Positions 8,015 through 14,193 of a stretch of 23,107 bases of DNA are shown one piece after another. The notes under the pieces were generated by a model. That model saw only the letters and a list, made by a program, of their open reading frames with translations. It did no database searches and was not told the DNA's origin. Numbering within the stretch: the first letter of the stretch is position 1; every line of letters begins with the position of its first letter. This DNA comes from an uncultured Eggerthella sp. (GTDB lineage Bacteria > Actinomycetota > Coriobacteriia > Coriobacteriales > Eggerthellaceae): contig URMQ01000012.1 of the NCBI GenBank assembly GCA_900548955.1, positions 1 through 23,107 on the forward strand. Direction: 5' to 3'. The position numbers and the translations under genes are program-made.

Positions 8015-8505
8015 TATTCATCACCTTCCTTAGTGTTGGTTTTAAAGGATTTCATCTCGCAAGACGCGGTTTCCACTGCGGTATTTTGAGGAACGCGTGC
8101 ATGGGTTTGGTTATAGCGCTCCACCATCTTGCTTGCTTGTTTTGCTGCCTCTTTTGCATCGCAGTACTTAAGGCCAATAACCCCAATCATCAAAATGGCA
8201 ATGGAGACAATTTTAAGAAGATTGATTGATTCGCCTAATCCAATCATGCCCACAATGCTGGTGCCCACAATACCAAGTCCTGTGAATACGCCGTAAGAAA
8301 CGCCTATGCCCAGCGTGGCAACTGGCTTTTCAAGCAAAAAAAGATTTGCTGCTAGGATCGCAATCGTAATAACGGTGTAGAAAGGATCAGAAAAGCCATG
8401 AGAAAGTTTCATGGTATAGGCCCATACCACTTCAAGACATCCTGAAAGAATAAGGAATAGCCATGCTGTAGTGTGGCTGCGGGTGTTTAGATTTTGCGTA
8501 CTCAA
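8014..8505 (-). CDS. ykkC: SMR-family exporter subunit, YkkC-like, with long C-terminal tail
   Basis: 163 residues. The first ~114 are a four-helix SMR protein with E25 and W28 in SGCLEVVWAYTMKLSHGF, the third-helix motif SYGVFTG (F74 where YkkD has Trp), and GVIGLKYC at the end of helix four. About 49 further residues form a charged, Cys-, Thr- and Asn-containing soluble tail, unusual for a family of about 105-110 residues. The start is TTG at 8505; AAGGGAG lies about 8 bases upstream and no ATG competes. It is the first gene of the operon, and the next gene overlaps its stop. The riboswitch leader 5' of it points to guanidine export. Family confidence is high; the heteromer is inferred. Confidence 0.87.
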   Translation of the reverse strand: MSTQNLNTRSHTTAWLFLILSGCLEVVWAYTMKLSHGFSDPFYTVITIAILAANLFLLEKPVATLGIGVSYGVFTGLGIVGTSIVGMIGLGESINLLKIVSIAILMIGVIGLKYCDAKEAAKQASKMVERYNQTHARVPQNTAVETASCEMKSFKTNTKEGDE

Positions 8506-8617
8506 TGGTTAAAACTCCCTTATCAATTAATCCTGCGTGCTTTGGCTGTTCTGGGTTGCAAAGAAGGGTTACTGCAGAGTCTTGGTGCCCTTCGTGTTGC
8601 TTTTTGCGAACATAAAG

Positions 8618-8657
8618 AAAGCCCAGGAACAACACATTAATGCTGCTCCCGGGCTTT
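8618..8657 (-). terminator. Riboswitch-controlled intrinsic terminator of the ykkCD leader
   Basis: On the minus strand AAAGCCCGGGAGCAGC pairs with the following GTTGTTCCTGGGCTTT. The arms form about 18 continuous pairs, including a few G-U, around a 4-base loop, and are followed by CTTTATG. The 5' arm reuses the last bases of the guanidine aptamer, so aptamer folding and terminator formation exclude each other. Confidence 0.8.
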
Positions 8658-8743
8658 TGTCCCGCCGTGGTAGCTAAGTATTTCTTAGCCGTTTTCTCTT
8701 GGACCTGCTTAGTAGACTATTCGGTAAACTAACGGAACCCTAG
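8646..8743 (-). promoter_or_regulatory. Guanidine-I (ykkC) riboswitch aptamer
   Basis: Read on the minus strand, the leader contains the conserved blocks of the class in order: CTAGGGTTCCG at the 5' edge, then CTACT, GGTCCAAGAG, AAAACGGCT, a variable hairpin, and ACGGCGGGACAAAAGCCCGG followed by GAG. The match was made by eye to the known consensus and is strong. Ligand binding should hold the GCCCG strand in the aptamer and stop the downstream terminator from forming, giving ON control of ykkCD by guanidinium. This matches the usual pairing of this class with SMR exporters. Confidence 0.92.
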
Positions 8744-8767
8744 AAAACTTTAAACACATTGTTGGTG

Positions 8768-8796
8768 AGTATAGCAAATTAGCGATGATAAAAACG
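8768..8796 (-). promoter_or_regulatory. Candidate promoter of the riboswitch-ykkCD operon
   Basis: A minus-strand TATACT (8773-8768) lies 25 bases upstream of the aptamer, at a sensible distance for a -10 box. The -35 region is poor (T-rich GTTTTT). It overlaps the 3' end of the DUF1846 gene, whose stop is at 8779; no terminator for that gene is seen, so read-through into the leader is also possible. Confidence 0.45.
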
Positions 8797-10260
8797 GCGC
8801 TGCTCGTACTTTGGTTCGCAGCATACGTTAATGCCAAGAGTGCGGTACAAGCGTTCGTCGGTCGGGGACAAAATGACACTGAAGAACGCATCGCAGCCTT
8901 TCAGTTCTCCTGCGTGGTCAATTAGTTGCTTTGCAAGAGGGTTGGTAGCGCTTGTAACCGAAAGAGCGAGCAGGGTTTCATCGGAGTGAAGACGGGGATT
9001 GCGAGAATGAAGGGTTGAAGTTTTAAGATCGCAAATTGGCTCAATAACTTCATTGCTTATAACGTCAATCGAATCATCCACACCTGCAACACCCTTAAGA
9101 GCGTTCATTAAAAGGGAAGATGCAGCGCCTAGCAAATCCGAAGTTTTGCCAGTTACTACCGTGCCATCAGGTAAAACCATAGCGCCAGCAGGGCGACCAG
9201 TGGTTTCTTCCTTCATTAATGCAGCAGAGCGCGCAGGCGAGAAGTTAATATCAACTCCGGCTTGGTTCATTAAAAGCTCTAGGCGTTCAACATATTCCTG
9301 GCCCATGCCAGTGCGGCGCGCTTCAACAGCAGCTTGGAAGTAACGACGAACGATTTCCATCTTGGCAGCATTGCGTACGGCTTCATCATCGATAATGGCG
9401 TTACCTGCCATGTTCACGCCCATGTCAGTTGGTGACTGATAAGGGCTTTTACCCAAGATGCGCTCCATCATAGCCTTGAGCACTGGGAAGATTTCCACAT
9501 CGCGGTTGTAGTTAACGGTAGTTTCGCCATAAGCCTCCAAGTGGAAGGGGTCAATGGTGTTTGCATCGTTAAGATCTACCGTTGCCGCTTCATACGCGAT
9601 ATTGACGGGATGTTTTAGTGGTAAATTCCAAATAGGGAAGGTTTCATATTTCGCATAGCCTGCTTCAACCCCGCGATTATGTTCGTGGTAGAGCTGCGAG
9701 AGGCAGGTTGCCATTTTGCCAGAGCCAGGACCAGGAGCGGTTACTACAACAAGCGAACGAGAAGTTTCAATGTATTCGTTATGTCCATAGCCTTCTTCGC
9801 TTACGATACGTGCGGTGTCGTACGGATAACCTGCAATAGGGTAGTGCAAATAGCTTTTAATGCCTAGGCTATCCAAACGATGACGGAAAGCCATTGCTGA
9901 AGGCTGATTTTCATATTGAGTAATTACAACGCCAGCGGTAGCAAATCCCATAGATTGGAAGATATCCAGCAGGCGCAGCACGTCTTCGTCGTAAGTAATA
10001 CCCAAATCGCCGCGGATCTTGGATTTTTCAATATCGTTTGCATTAATAGCAACAATTATTTCCACATCGTCGATCAGCTGTTTAAGCATGCGAATTTTGC
10101 TGTCGGGCTCAAAGCCGGGTAATACGCGTGAAGCATGAAAGTCATCAAACAGCTTTCCACCAAACTCCAAATACAGCTTGCCGCCAAATTGGCTGATGCG
10201 ATCACGAATGTGTTCAGCTTGAAGGGCAATGTATTTATCGTTGTCAAAACCGATGCGCAT
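8779..10260 (-). CDS. DUF1846 (UPF0371) family protein
   Basis: 493 residues, full length for the DUF1846 family of cytoplasmic proteins, whose biochemical role I do not know to be established. It shows the family opening RIGFDNDKYI, LYLEFGGKLFDDFHASRVLPGF (29-50) and a glycine-rich loop TAPGPGSGKMATCLSQLY (174-191), which resembles a nucleotide-binding P-loop. A middle helical part contains TDMGVNMAG. The C-terminal half has ETTGRPAGAM-type small-residue motifs and closes with NVCCEPKYEQRRF. No signal peptide or membrane helix is visible. GAGAGGA lies 8 bases before ATG. Its leader holds a nested hairpin (10308-10368). It lies upstream of ykkCD on the same strand, but the riboswitch promoter separates them. 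The name is certain; the function is unassigned. Confidence 0.9.
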   Translation of the reverse strand: MRIGFDNDKYIALQAEHIRDRISQFGGKLYLEFGGKLFDDFHASRVLPGFEPDSKIRMLKQLIDDVEIIVAINANDIEKSKIRGDLGITYDEDVLRLLDIFQSMGFATAGVVITQYENQPSAMAFRHRLDSLGIKSYLHYPIAGYPYDTARIVSEEGYGHNEYIETSRSLVVVTAPGPGSGKMATCLSQLYHEHNRGVEAGYAKYETFPIWNLPLKHPVNIAYEAATVDLNDANTIDPFHLEAYGETTVNYNRDVEIFPVLKAMMERILGKSPYQSPTDMGVNMAGNAIIDDEAVRNAAKMEIVRRYFQAAVEARRTGMGQEYVERLELLMNQAGVDINFSPARSAALMKEETTGRPAGAMVLPDGTVVTGKTSDLLGAASSLLMNALKGVAGVDDSIDVISNEVIEPICDLKTSTLHSRNPRLHSDETLLALSVTSATNPLAKQLIDHAGELKGCDAFFSVILSPTDERLYRTLGINVCCEPKYEQRRFYHR

Positions 10261-10620
10261 GGAAAAATCCTCTCATCTGAAAACGATTTCAAAATCAAAC
10301 CAATGATTGAAAGCGGGTACTAAACAGTAACGATTAGGCTGCTGTTTAATAGGAGTTTCAAGCTTTCATCGTGGTAGGAAACTTTTAACCAAACTAGTAT
10401 ATAGCAGCCTTAAACAAGCTTGAGAAAAATGTCCCATTGAAAATTCGACTATTTCAAACGTGTTAAAACATTGCTTTGTTAAAGGACTTGAAACAGTGGC
10501 TTTTGAAGCTAGGTAGTGAAAATGATTGAGGTACAGCAGCTTAGGTAGGGTACCTGAAGTGATCAAATTAGAGACTCGATACTGGAATAAAGCAAAGTGG
10601 TGCATCTAGGGGACGGTAGT
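10261..10620. other. 360-bp divergent non-coding region between DUF1846 and pyrG, with a nested hairpin
   Basis: There is no credible gene here. Outer arms TGAAAGC (10308-10314) and GCTTTCA (10362-10368) enclose inner arms TAAACAG (10321-10327) and CTGTTTA (10342-10348), all perfect. They lie 48-108 bases upstream of the DUF1846 start. A minus-strand TATACT at 10401-10396 could be the -10 of that gene, which would place the hairpin inside its leader RNA; no good -35 accompanies it. For pyrG I see no convincing promoter. TTGAAA at 10488-10493 has no matching -10. Confidence 0.45.
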
Positions 10621-12234
10621 ATGGCAAAGCATATTTTTGTGACAGGTGGTGTAGTTTCATCCTTAGGGAAAGGAATTACGGCAGCGTCGCTTGGGCATTT
10701 GCTCAAGGCGCGAGGATATAAGGTAACCATGCAAAAAATGGATCCTTATTTGAATGTGGATCCAGGAACAATGTCTCCTTTTCAGCATGGCGAGGTGTTT
10801 GTGACCGAAGATGGTCACGAGGGCGATTTTGATCTTGGTCATTACGAGAGATTTATTGATGAGAATTTGTCGCGCGAATCAAATTTTACGCAGGGTTCTA
10901 TTTATAAAAGCCTCATTGCCCGTGAAAGACGTGGTGATTTTCTAGGTGGCACAGTTCAGGTTATTCCTCATGTCACAGAAGCCATTAAAGAACGCCTTCG
11001 TCGTATTGCTGACCAATCGAATGCTGACATTGTGCTATCGGAAATTGGCGGCACGATTGGCGACATTGAGTCGCAGCCCTTCATTGAAGCGGCGCGACAG
11101 TTCAAGAAGGAACGCCCCGAAGGTGATGTATGCTTTGTTCATGTAACCTTGGTTCCCTATATTGGTGCAGCTCACGAAGTAAAAACAAAGCCAACGCAGC
11201 ATAGCGTTAAGGAATTGCGTTCTTTGGGTGTTCAACCAGACTTTATAGTGTGCCGTTCTGATCATGAAATCACTGATCAAGTTCGCGAAAAGATTGCGTT
11301 GTTTTGCGATGTGGAAGTAGGGCATGTTTTAGCATGCGTAGATATGCCTTCAATCTATCAGGTTCCCTTAGCTCTGTTTGATCAAGGCTTTGATGTGCAG
11401 GTATTGCGTCGTTTGAATTTGCCTGTAAACGAAATAGATTTATCTCCGCTAAAACACTTCTTGTCGGCTTCTGATGCATGTGAAGGCGAAGTACATATTG
11501 GTGTTGTTGGTAAATACGTAAGCTTGCCCGATGCTTATTTGTCGGTTATTGAGGCTTTGGGTCATGCAGCAGTTGCAAATGGTGTGCACGTCGAAATTCA
11601 ACTAGTAGATGGCGAAGAGCTTTCAGAGAAAAACGTAGAAGAAATTCTAAGCCCAATGGATGGCATTCTTGTCCCGGGTGGTTTTGGGCAGCGTGCTTTT
11701 GAGGGTAAAATTGTCGCAGTGCGCTATGCGCGCGAACATAATGTTCCTTTCTTGGGAATTTGCTTAGGCCTACAGGCTGCTGTTTGCGAATTTGCGCGTT
11801 ATGCAGCAGGGTTAGAGGGAGCAACTTCGACGGAATTTGATGAAGAGGCGCGCTATTCGGTGATAGATCTAATGCCCGAACAAGAAGATATTGAAGACAA
11901 GGGCGGAACCATGCGTTTGGGCGCTTATCCGTGCAGACTTATTAAAGATTCTCTAGCGTTTAAGGTGTATGGAGAAGAGTTAATTTACGAACGTCATCGT
12001 CATCGTTATGAAGTAAATAATGCCTATCGCGATATTCTAGAAAGCGCAGGTTTGTGTATTAGTGGAATTTCGCCCGATGGACGCTTGGTAGAAATGATTG
12101 AGTTGCCTAATCATCCTTGGTTTATTGCTAGTCAAGGCCATCCTGAATTCAAGAGCCGCCCCACGAAGCCTCATCCTTTGTTTGTGGGGTTTGTTGGTGC
12201 TGCTTGCGCGAAACGGCAGGACGCGAAGCAGTAG
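10621..12234 (+). CDS. pyrG: CTP synthase
   Basis: Makes CTP from UTP, ATP and glutamine, the last step of de novo pyrimidine nucleotide synthesis. 537 residues in two domains. The N-terminal synthetase has GGVVSSLGKGI (9-19), the KMDPYLNVDPGTM region and EIGGTIGDIES. The C-terminal class I glutamine amidotransferase has PGGFG, nucleophile C381 in FLGICLG, and H507/E509 in SQGHPEF. I place the start at ATG 10621 (AKHIFVTGG), with an AGGGGA ribosome site. The frame stays open back to GTG 10597, but those eight codons are not family-like and contain the ribosome site. xerD follows on the same strand after 93 bases. Confidence 0.97.
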   Translation: MAKHIFVTGGVVSSLGKGITAASLGHLLKARGYKVTMQKMDPYLNVDPGTMSPFQHGEVFVTEDGHEGDFDLGHYERFIDENLSRESNFTQGSIYKSLIARERRGDFLGGTVQVIPHVTEAIKERLRRIADQSNADIVLSEIGGTIGDIESQPFIEAARQFKKERPEGDVCFVHVTLVPYIGAAHEVKTKPTQHSVKELRSLGVQPDFIVCRSDHEITDQVREKIALFCDVEVGHVLACVDMPSIYQVPLALFDQGFDVQVLRRLNLPVNEIDLSPLKHFLSASDACEGEVHIGVVGKYVSLPDAYLSVIEALGHAAVANGVHVEIQLVDGEELSEKNVEEILSPMDGILVPGGFGQRAFEGKIVAVRYAREHNVPFLGICLGLQAAVCEFARYAAGLEGATSTEFDEEARYSVIDLMPEQEDIEDKGGTMRLGAYPCRLIKDSLAFKVYGEELIYERHRHRYEVNNAYRDILESAGLCISGISPDGRLVEMIELPNHPWFIASQGHPEFKSRPTKPHPLFVGFVGAACAKRQDAKQ

Positions 12235-12327
12235 GACAAATAGAAAAGTAGAATGGTATAGTTCAAAGGGTCACGGCATCACCAAAAAGGGTGCGAATGT
12301 GCGGATATTTTGGAGGCGCGACCCGCT

Positions 12328-13221
12328 ATGTTCTTTATTCAGGACTTCATAGGGTATCTAGTGGCGGAGAGGGGAGCTTCTCCAGCTACCGTGCGTGCCT
12401 ATCAAGATGACCTGAATGATTACCTGGCGTTCTTGAAAAAAACCTACCAAGTAGAAGAGGCGGCACACATAACGCGAGAACAAATACTTGCGTTTCAGAT
12501 GGAACTTTATAAAAGGGGGCTGGCCCCCACCACTATTGCGCGGCGTACTTCAACTATAAAGAGCTATCACAAATTCCTGGTTCGTGAAAATTTAGTTTCG
12601 AAGGATCCTTCTCAGATGGTGGGAAGCCCTAAAAAGCCAGAAAAACTCCCTGATGTTTTAAGCATCGATCAGGTTTGTTCTTTGTTGGATGCCATGCCCT
12701 TTACTACGCCTATCGAGATTCGCAATGCCACTATGATGGAAGTGCTATATGGATGCGGTTTACGCGTAAGTGAGTTAGTGGGACTTGACTTGGATCGTGT
12801 GCGATTCGATGAAGGAATACTGCGCGTGTTGGGCAAAGGGTCAAAAGAGCGCCTTGTGCCTTTTTCAGGCGTGGCGGTTTTACGTGTGAAAACTTACCTG
12901 AAAGATGCGCGTCCGTACTTAACGTGCAGTAAGGCTCATCCAAATGCTGCGTTGTTTTTAAATGCTCGCGGTGGGCGCCTTTCGCGCCAGAGCGTTCACA
13001 AGATAGTGGAAAAAGCAGGGCTGCGCATTGGCATAAAGAATTTGCACCCCCACACTCTGCGCCATTCGTTTGCAACGCACTTGCTTGAAGGTGGAGCAGA
13101 CTTGCGTGCTATCCAAGAAATGTTGGGGCATTCTGATATTTCTACCACTCAAATTTATACCCATGTTCAAGCATCGCATTTACGCGAAGAATATTTGGCG
13201 GCGCATCCAAGAAATAAATAG
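12328..13221 (+). CDS. xerD: Site-specific tyrosine recombinase XerD
   Basis: Resolves chromosome dimers at dif together with XerC. 297 residues, the usual XerD length. The SAM-like N-terminal DNA-binding domain covers about 1-90 and the catalytic domain about 110-290. The full catalytic set is present: R146 (GLRVSEL), K170 (GKGSKER), H242 and R245 (HPHTLRHSFATHLL), H268 (GHSDISTTQIYTH) and nucleophile Y277. The frame can be extended to TTG 12310, but that would consume the TGGAGG ribosome site at 12311-12316, so ATG 12328 is chosen. A possible promoter (AGGACA 12233-12238, TATAGT 12257-12262) overlaps the pyrG stop. XerD rather than XerC is assigned by similarity of style and length; no second recombinase is in the window for comparison. 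Confidence 0.9.
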   Translation: MFFIQDFIGYLVAERGASPATVRAYQDDLNDYLAFLKKTYQVEEAAHITREQILAFQMELYKRGLAPTTIARRTSTIKSYHKFLVRENLVSKDPSQMVGSPKKPEKLPDVLSIDQVCSLLDAMPFTTPIEIRNATMMEVLYGCGLRVSELVGLDLDRVRFDEGILRVLGKGSKERLVPFSGVAVLRVKTYLKDARPYLTCSKAHPNAALFLNARGGRLSRQSVHKIVEKAGLRIGIKNLHPHTLRHSFATHLLEGGADLRAIQEMLGHSDISTTQIYTHVQASHLREEYLAAHPRNK

Positions 13222-13264
13222 CCATATAAAACACTTGTTTTTTTAAAGGTAGTCTTCTTTATAT

Positions 13265-13350
13265 CAGCTTTCTGGATGTGTTGATACAGCTTTCTGGATG
13301 ATTTAAAACGACTTTCTGAATGTGTTAATACGGCTTTTGGATAGCTTTCC
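13265..13350 (+). repeat. Four-copy 22-bp tandem repeat
   Basis: Units begin at 13265, 13287, 13309 and 13331. Copies 1 and 2 share their first 14 bases exactly (CAGCTTTCTGGATG). Copy 3 starts CGACTTTCTGAATG and copy 4 CGGCTTTTGGAT, with one base lost. Copies 1 and 3 also share the end TGTGTT-ATA. 22 bp is two turns of the helix, so a bound protein would face the same side at each copy. Confidence 0.75.
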
Positions 13351-13439
13351 CACTTTCTCCCCCTTGACGTCAATGAGGAGCCGGAAATTGTTTTTTCTTG
13401 GATTCTCAGCATGTATTGGATCCTTGTTTTATGTAGACG

Positions 13440-13461
13440 AGTCAGTTTCTAGTCAGTTTCT
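13440..13461 (+). repeat. Perfect 11-bp tandem duplication
   Basis: AGTCAGTTTCT occurs at 13440-13450 and again at 13451-13461 with no gap. It resembles the core CAGCTTTCT of the 22-bp repeats upstream. Confidence 0.75.
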
Positions 13462-13469
13462 GTGCCCTC

Positions 13470-13501
13470 TTTCACTTATTAGCTGAAACAAATAAGTGAA
13501 A
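13470..13501. repeat. Perfect 11-bp inverted repeat
   Basis: TTTCACTTATT (13470-13480) and AATAAGTGAAA (13491-13501) flank the 10-base loop AGCTGAAACA. No T-run follows, and the AT-rich stem is more like an operator than a terminator. Confidence 0.65.
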
Positions 13502-13513
13502 TCTGTCCGTAAT

Positions 13514-13550
13514 CCACGCTTCCCCCACAAAGTCTCCCACTTTCCCCCAC
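13514..13550 (-). promoter_or_regulatory. Candidate distal MraZ-box array
   Basis: Four CCAC motifs (GTGG on the minus strand) end at 13517, 13528, 13540 and 13550, so are spaced 11, 12 and 10 bases. Three are extended to CCCAC or CCCCCAC. MraZ of other bacteria binds helically phased TGGG/GTGG direct repeats upstream of its own gene. These are in the opposite orientation to, and about 100 bases from, the proximal set. Confidence 0.45.
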
Positions 13551-13640
13551 GATTTAACAAAACGATATCTAGTGGTTTCATTAAGCGAAACAACTATATA
13601 TAGATAAAAATGCTGAAAAAATTAAAACTCGAGGTACTTT

Positions 13641-13668
13641 GTGGGGAATGAAGGGGAAATATAGTGGG
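13641..13668 (+). promoter_or_regulatory. Candidate proximal MraZ-box array
   Basis: GTGGGG (13641-13646), AAGGGG (13651-13656) and AGTGGG (13663-13668) lie just upstream of the promoter, and a further GTGGG (13694-13698) falls within its spacer. The first two are 10 bases apart, as in known MraZ operators; the third is at 12. Autorepression of the dcw operon by MraZ is the likely use. Confidence 0.55.
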
Positions 13669-13686
13669 TTGAATTCCCAATTTGTG

Positions 13687-13715
13687 TTGCAATGTGGGAA
13701 TTGCTCGCCTAAAAT
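13687..13715 (+). promoter_or_regulatory. Promoter of mraZ and the dcw cluster
   Basis: TTGCAA (13687-13692), a 17-base spacer, and TAAAAT (13710-13715) give a good housekeeping-type promoter about 30 bases upstream of the mraZ start. Confidence 0.6.
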
Positions 13716-13750
13716 TAACTCCACGAGGGAACCCCGAAAGGAGAGCAGTT

Positions 13751-14176
13751 GTGAGCGAGCTTCTTGGCGAATACAGCCGTAAGCTGGATGCCAAGGGACG
13801 CCTGTCTCTTCCTGCAGAATTTCGTAAGGTTCTTTCCGACAATCTCAGGGTGACACCTGATCCTACGGATCAATGTCTTCTGGTATTTGAAACTGAAGCT
13901 TTTACTGCGTGGGTTGATAGCCTTTTTGAGGCGCAGGGTGGCTATAGCGCCAGCAACCGCAAAATGGTTGCTCAGCGCAAGGTTTTAAATTCACGTGCTA
14001 AACCATGTGAAGTAGATAACTCGGGTCGCATTCATCTGTCTCCCCAACAGCGCGATTCTGCTTCTTTGGATAAAGACGTTGTTATCGTGGGTGATACTGA
14101 TCATTTTGAGATTTGGAATGAGGAGCGTTGGAACCAGTTTGTCGAAGAAACCGATGTGGCTTCTTTGGTGAGCTAG
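13751..14176 (+). CDS. mraZ: Transcriptional regulator MraZ
   Basis: DNA-binding AbrB-like regulator that opens most dcw clusters and represses its own operon in the cases studied. 141 residues with two MraZ/SpoVT half-domains. The first has LGEYSRKLDAKGRLSLP (DAKGR at 13-17), the second CEVDNSGRIHLSP (DNSGR at 89-93). The start is GTG 13751, set by AAAGGAG at 13737-13743. The frame is open further upstream to 13682, but that would pass through the promoter and the ribosome site and adds residues foreign to the family. It lies 17 bases before rsmH. GTGGG-type repeats fitting its known binding preference lie just upstream. Confidence 0.95.
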   Translation: MSELLGEYSRKLDAKGRLSLPAEFRKVLSDNLRVTPDPTDQCLLVFETEAFTAWVDSLFEAQGGYSASNRKMVAQRKVLNSRAKPCEVDNSGRIHLSPQQRDSASLDKDVVIVGDTDHFEIWNEERWNQFVEETDVASLVS

Positions 14177-14193
14177 GACAAGGCACGTGAATA

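Larger units (their letters stand above)
13222..13750 (+). other. 529-bp repeat-rich non-coding region upstream of the dcw cluster
   Basis: No gene is supported. After xerD comes a weak AAAACA/TGTTTT stem with a seven-T run (13237-13250 region), a possible poor terminator. Then follow a 22-bp tandem repeat (13265-13350), an 11-bp tandem duplication (13440-13461), a perfect 11-bp inverted repeat (13470-13501), a phased CCCAC array (13514-13550), a TATATATAGATA stretch (13596-13606) that could be a second -10, a GTGGG array (13641-13668) and the mraZ promoter (13687-13715). It looks regulatory, not degenerate coding sequence. Confidence 0.7.

Noticed and set aside
8432..8635. Minus-strand 67-codon open frame in the ykkCD leader, possible leader peptide
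   Set aside because: It begins inside the terminator stem, overlaps the ykkC start in another frame, and its composition (many His, Gln, Pro) is not like a conserved protein. The riboswitch already explains the leader.
10597..10620. Upstream GTG extension of pyrG
   Set aside because: The extra eight residues are not family-like and include the AGGGGA ribosome site of ATG 10621.
12310..12327. TTG extension of xerD
   Set aside because: It would begin on the TGGAGG ribosome site; ATG 12328 gives the normal length.
13265..13350. CRISPR-like array
   Set aside because: The copies are contiguous with no spacers and there are no cas genes; it is a plain tandem repeat.
13682..13750. Upstream extension of mraZ
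   Set aside because: It runs through the TTGCAA/TAAAAT promoter and the AAAGGAG site; MraZ proteins begin near LGEY.
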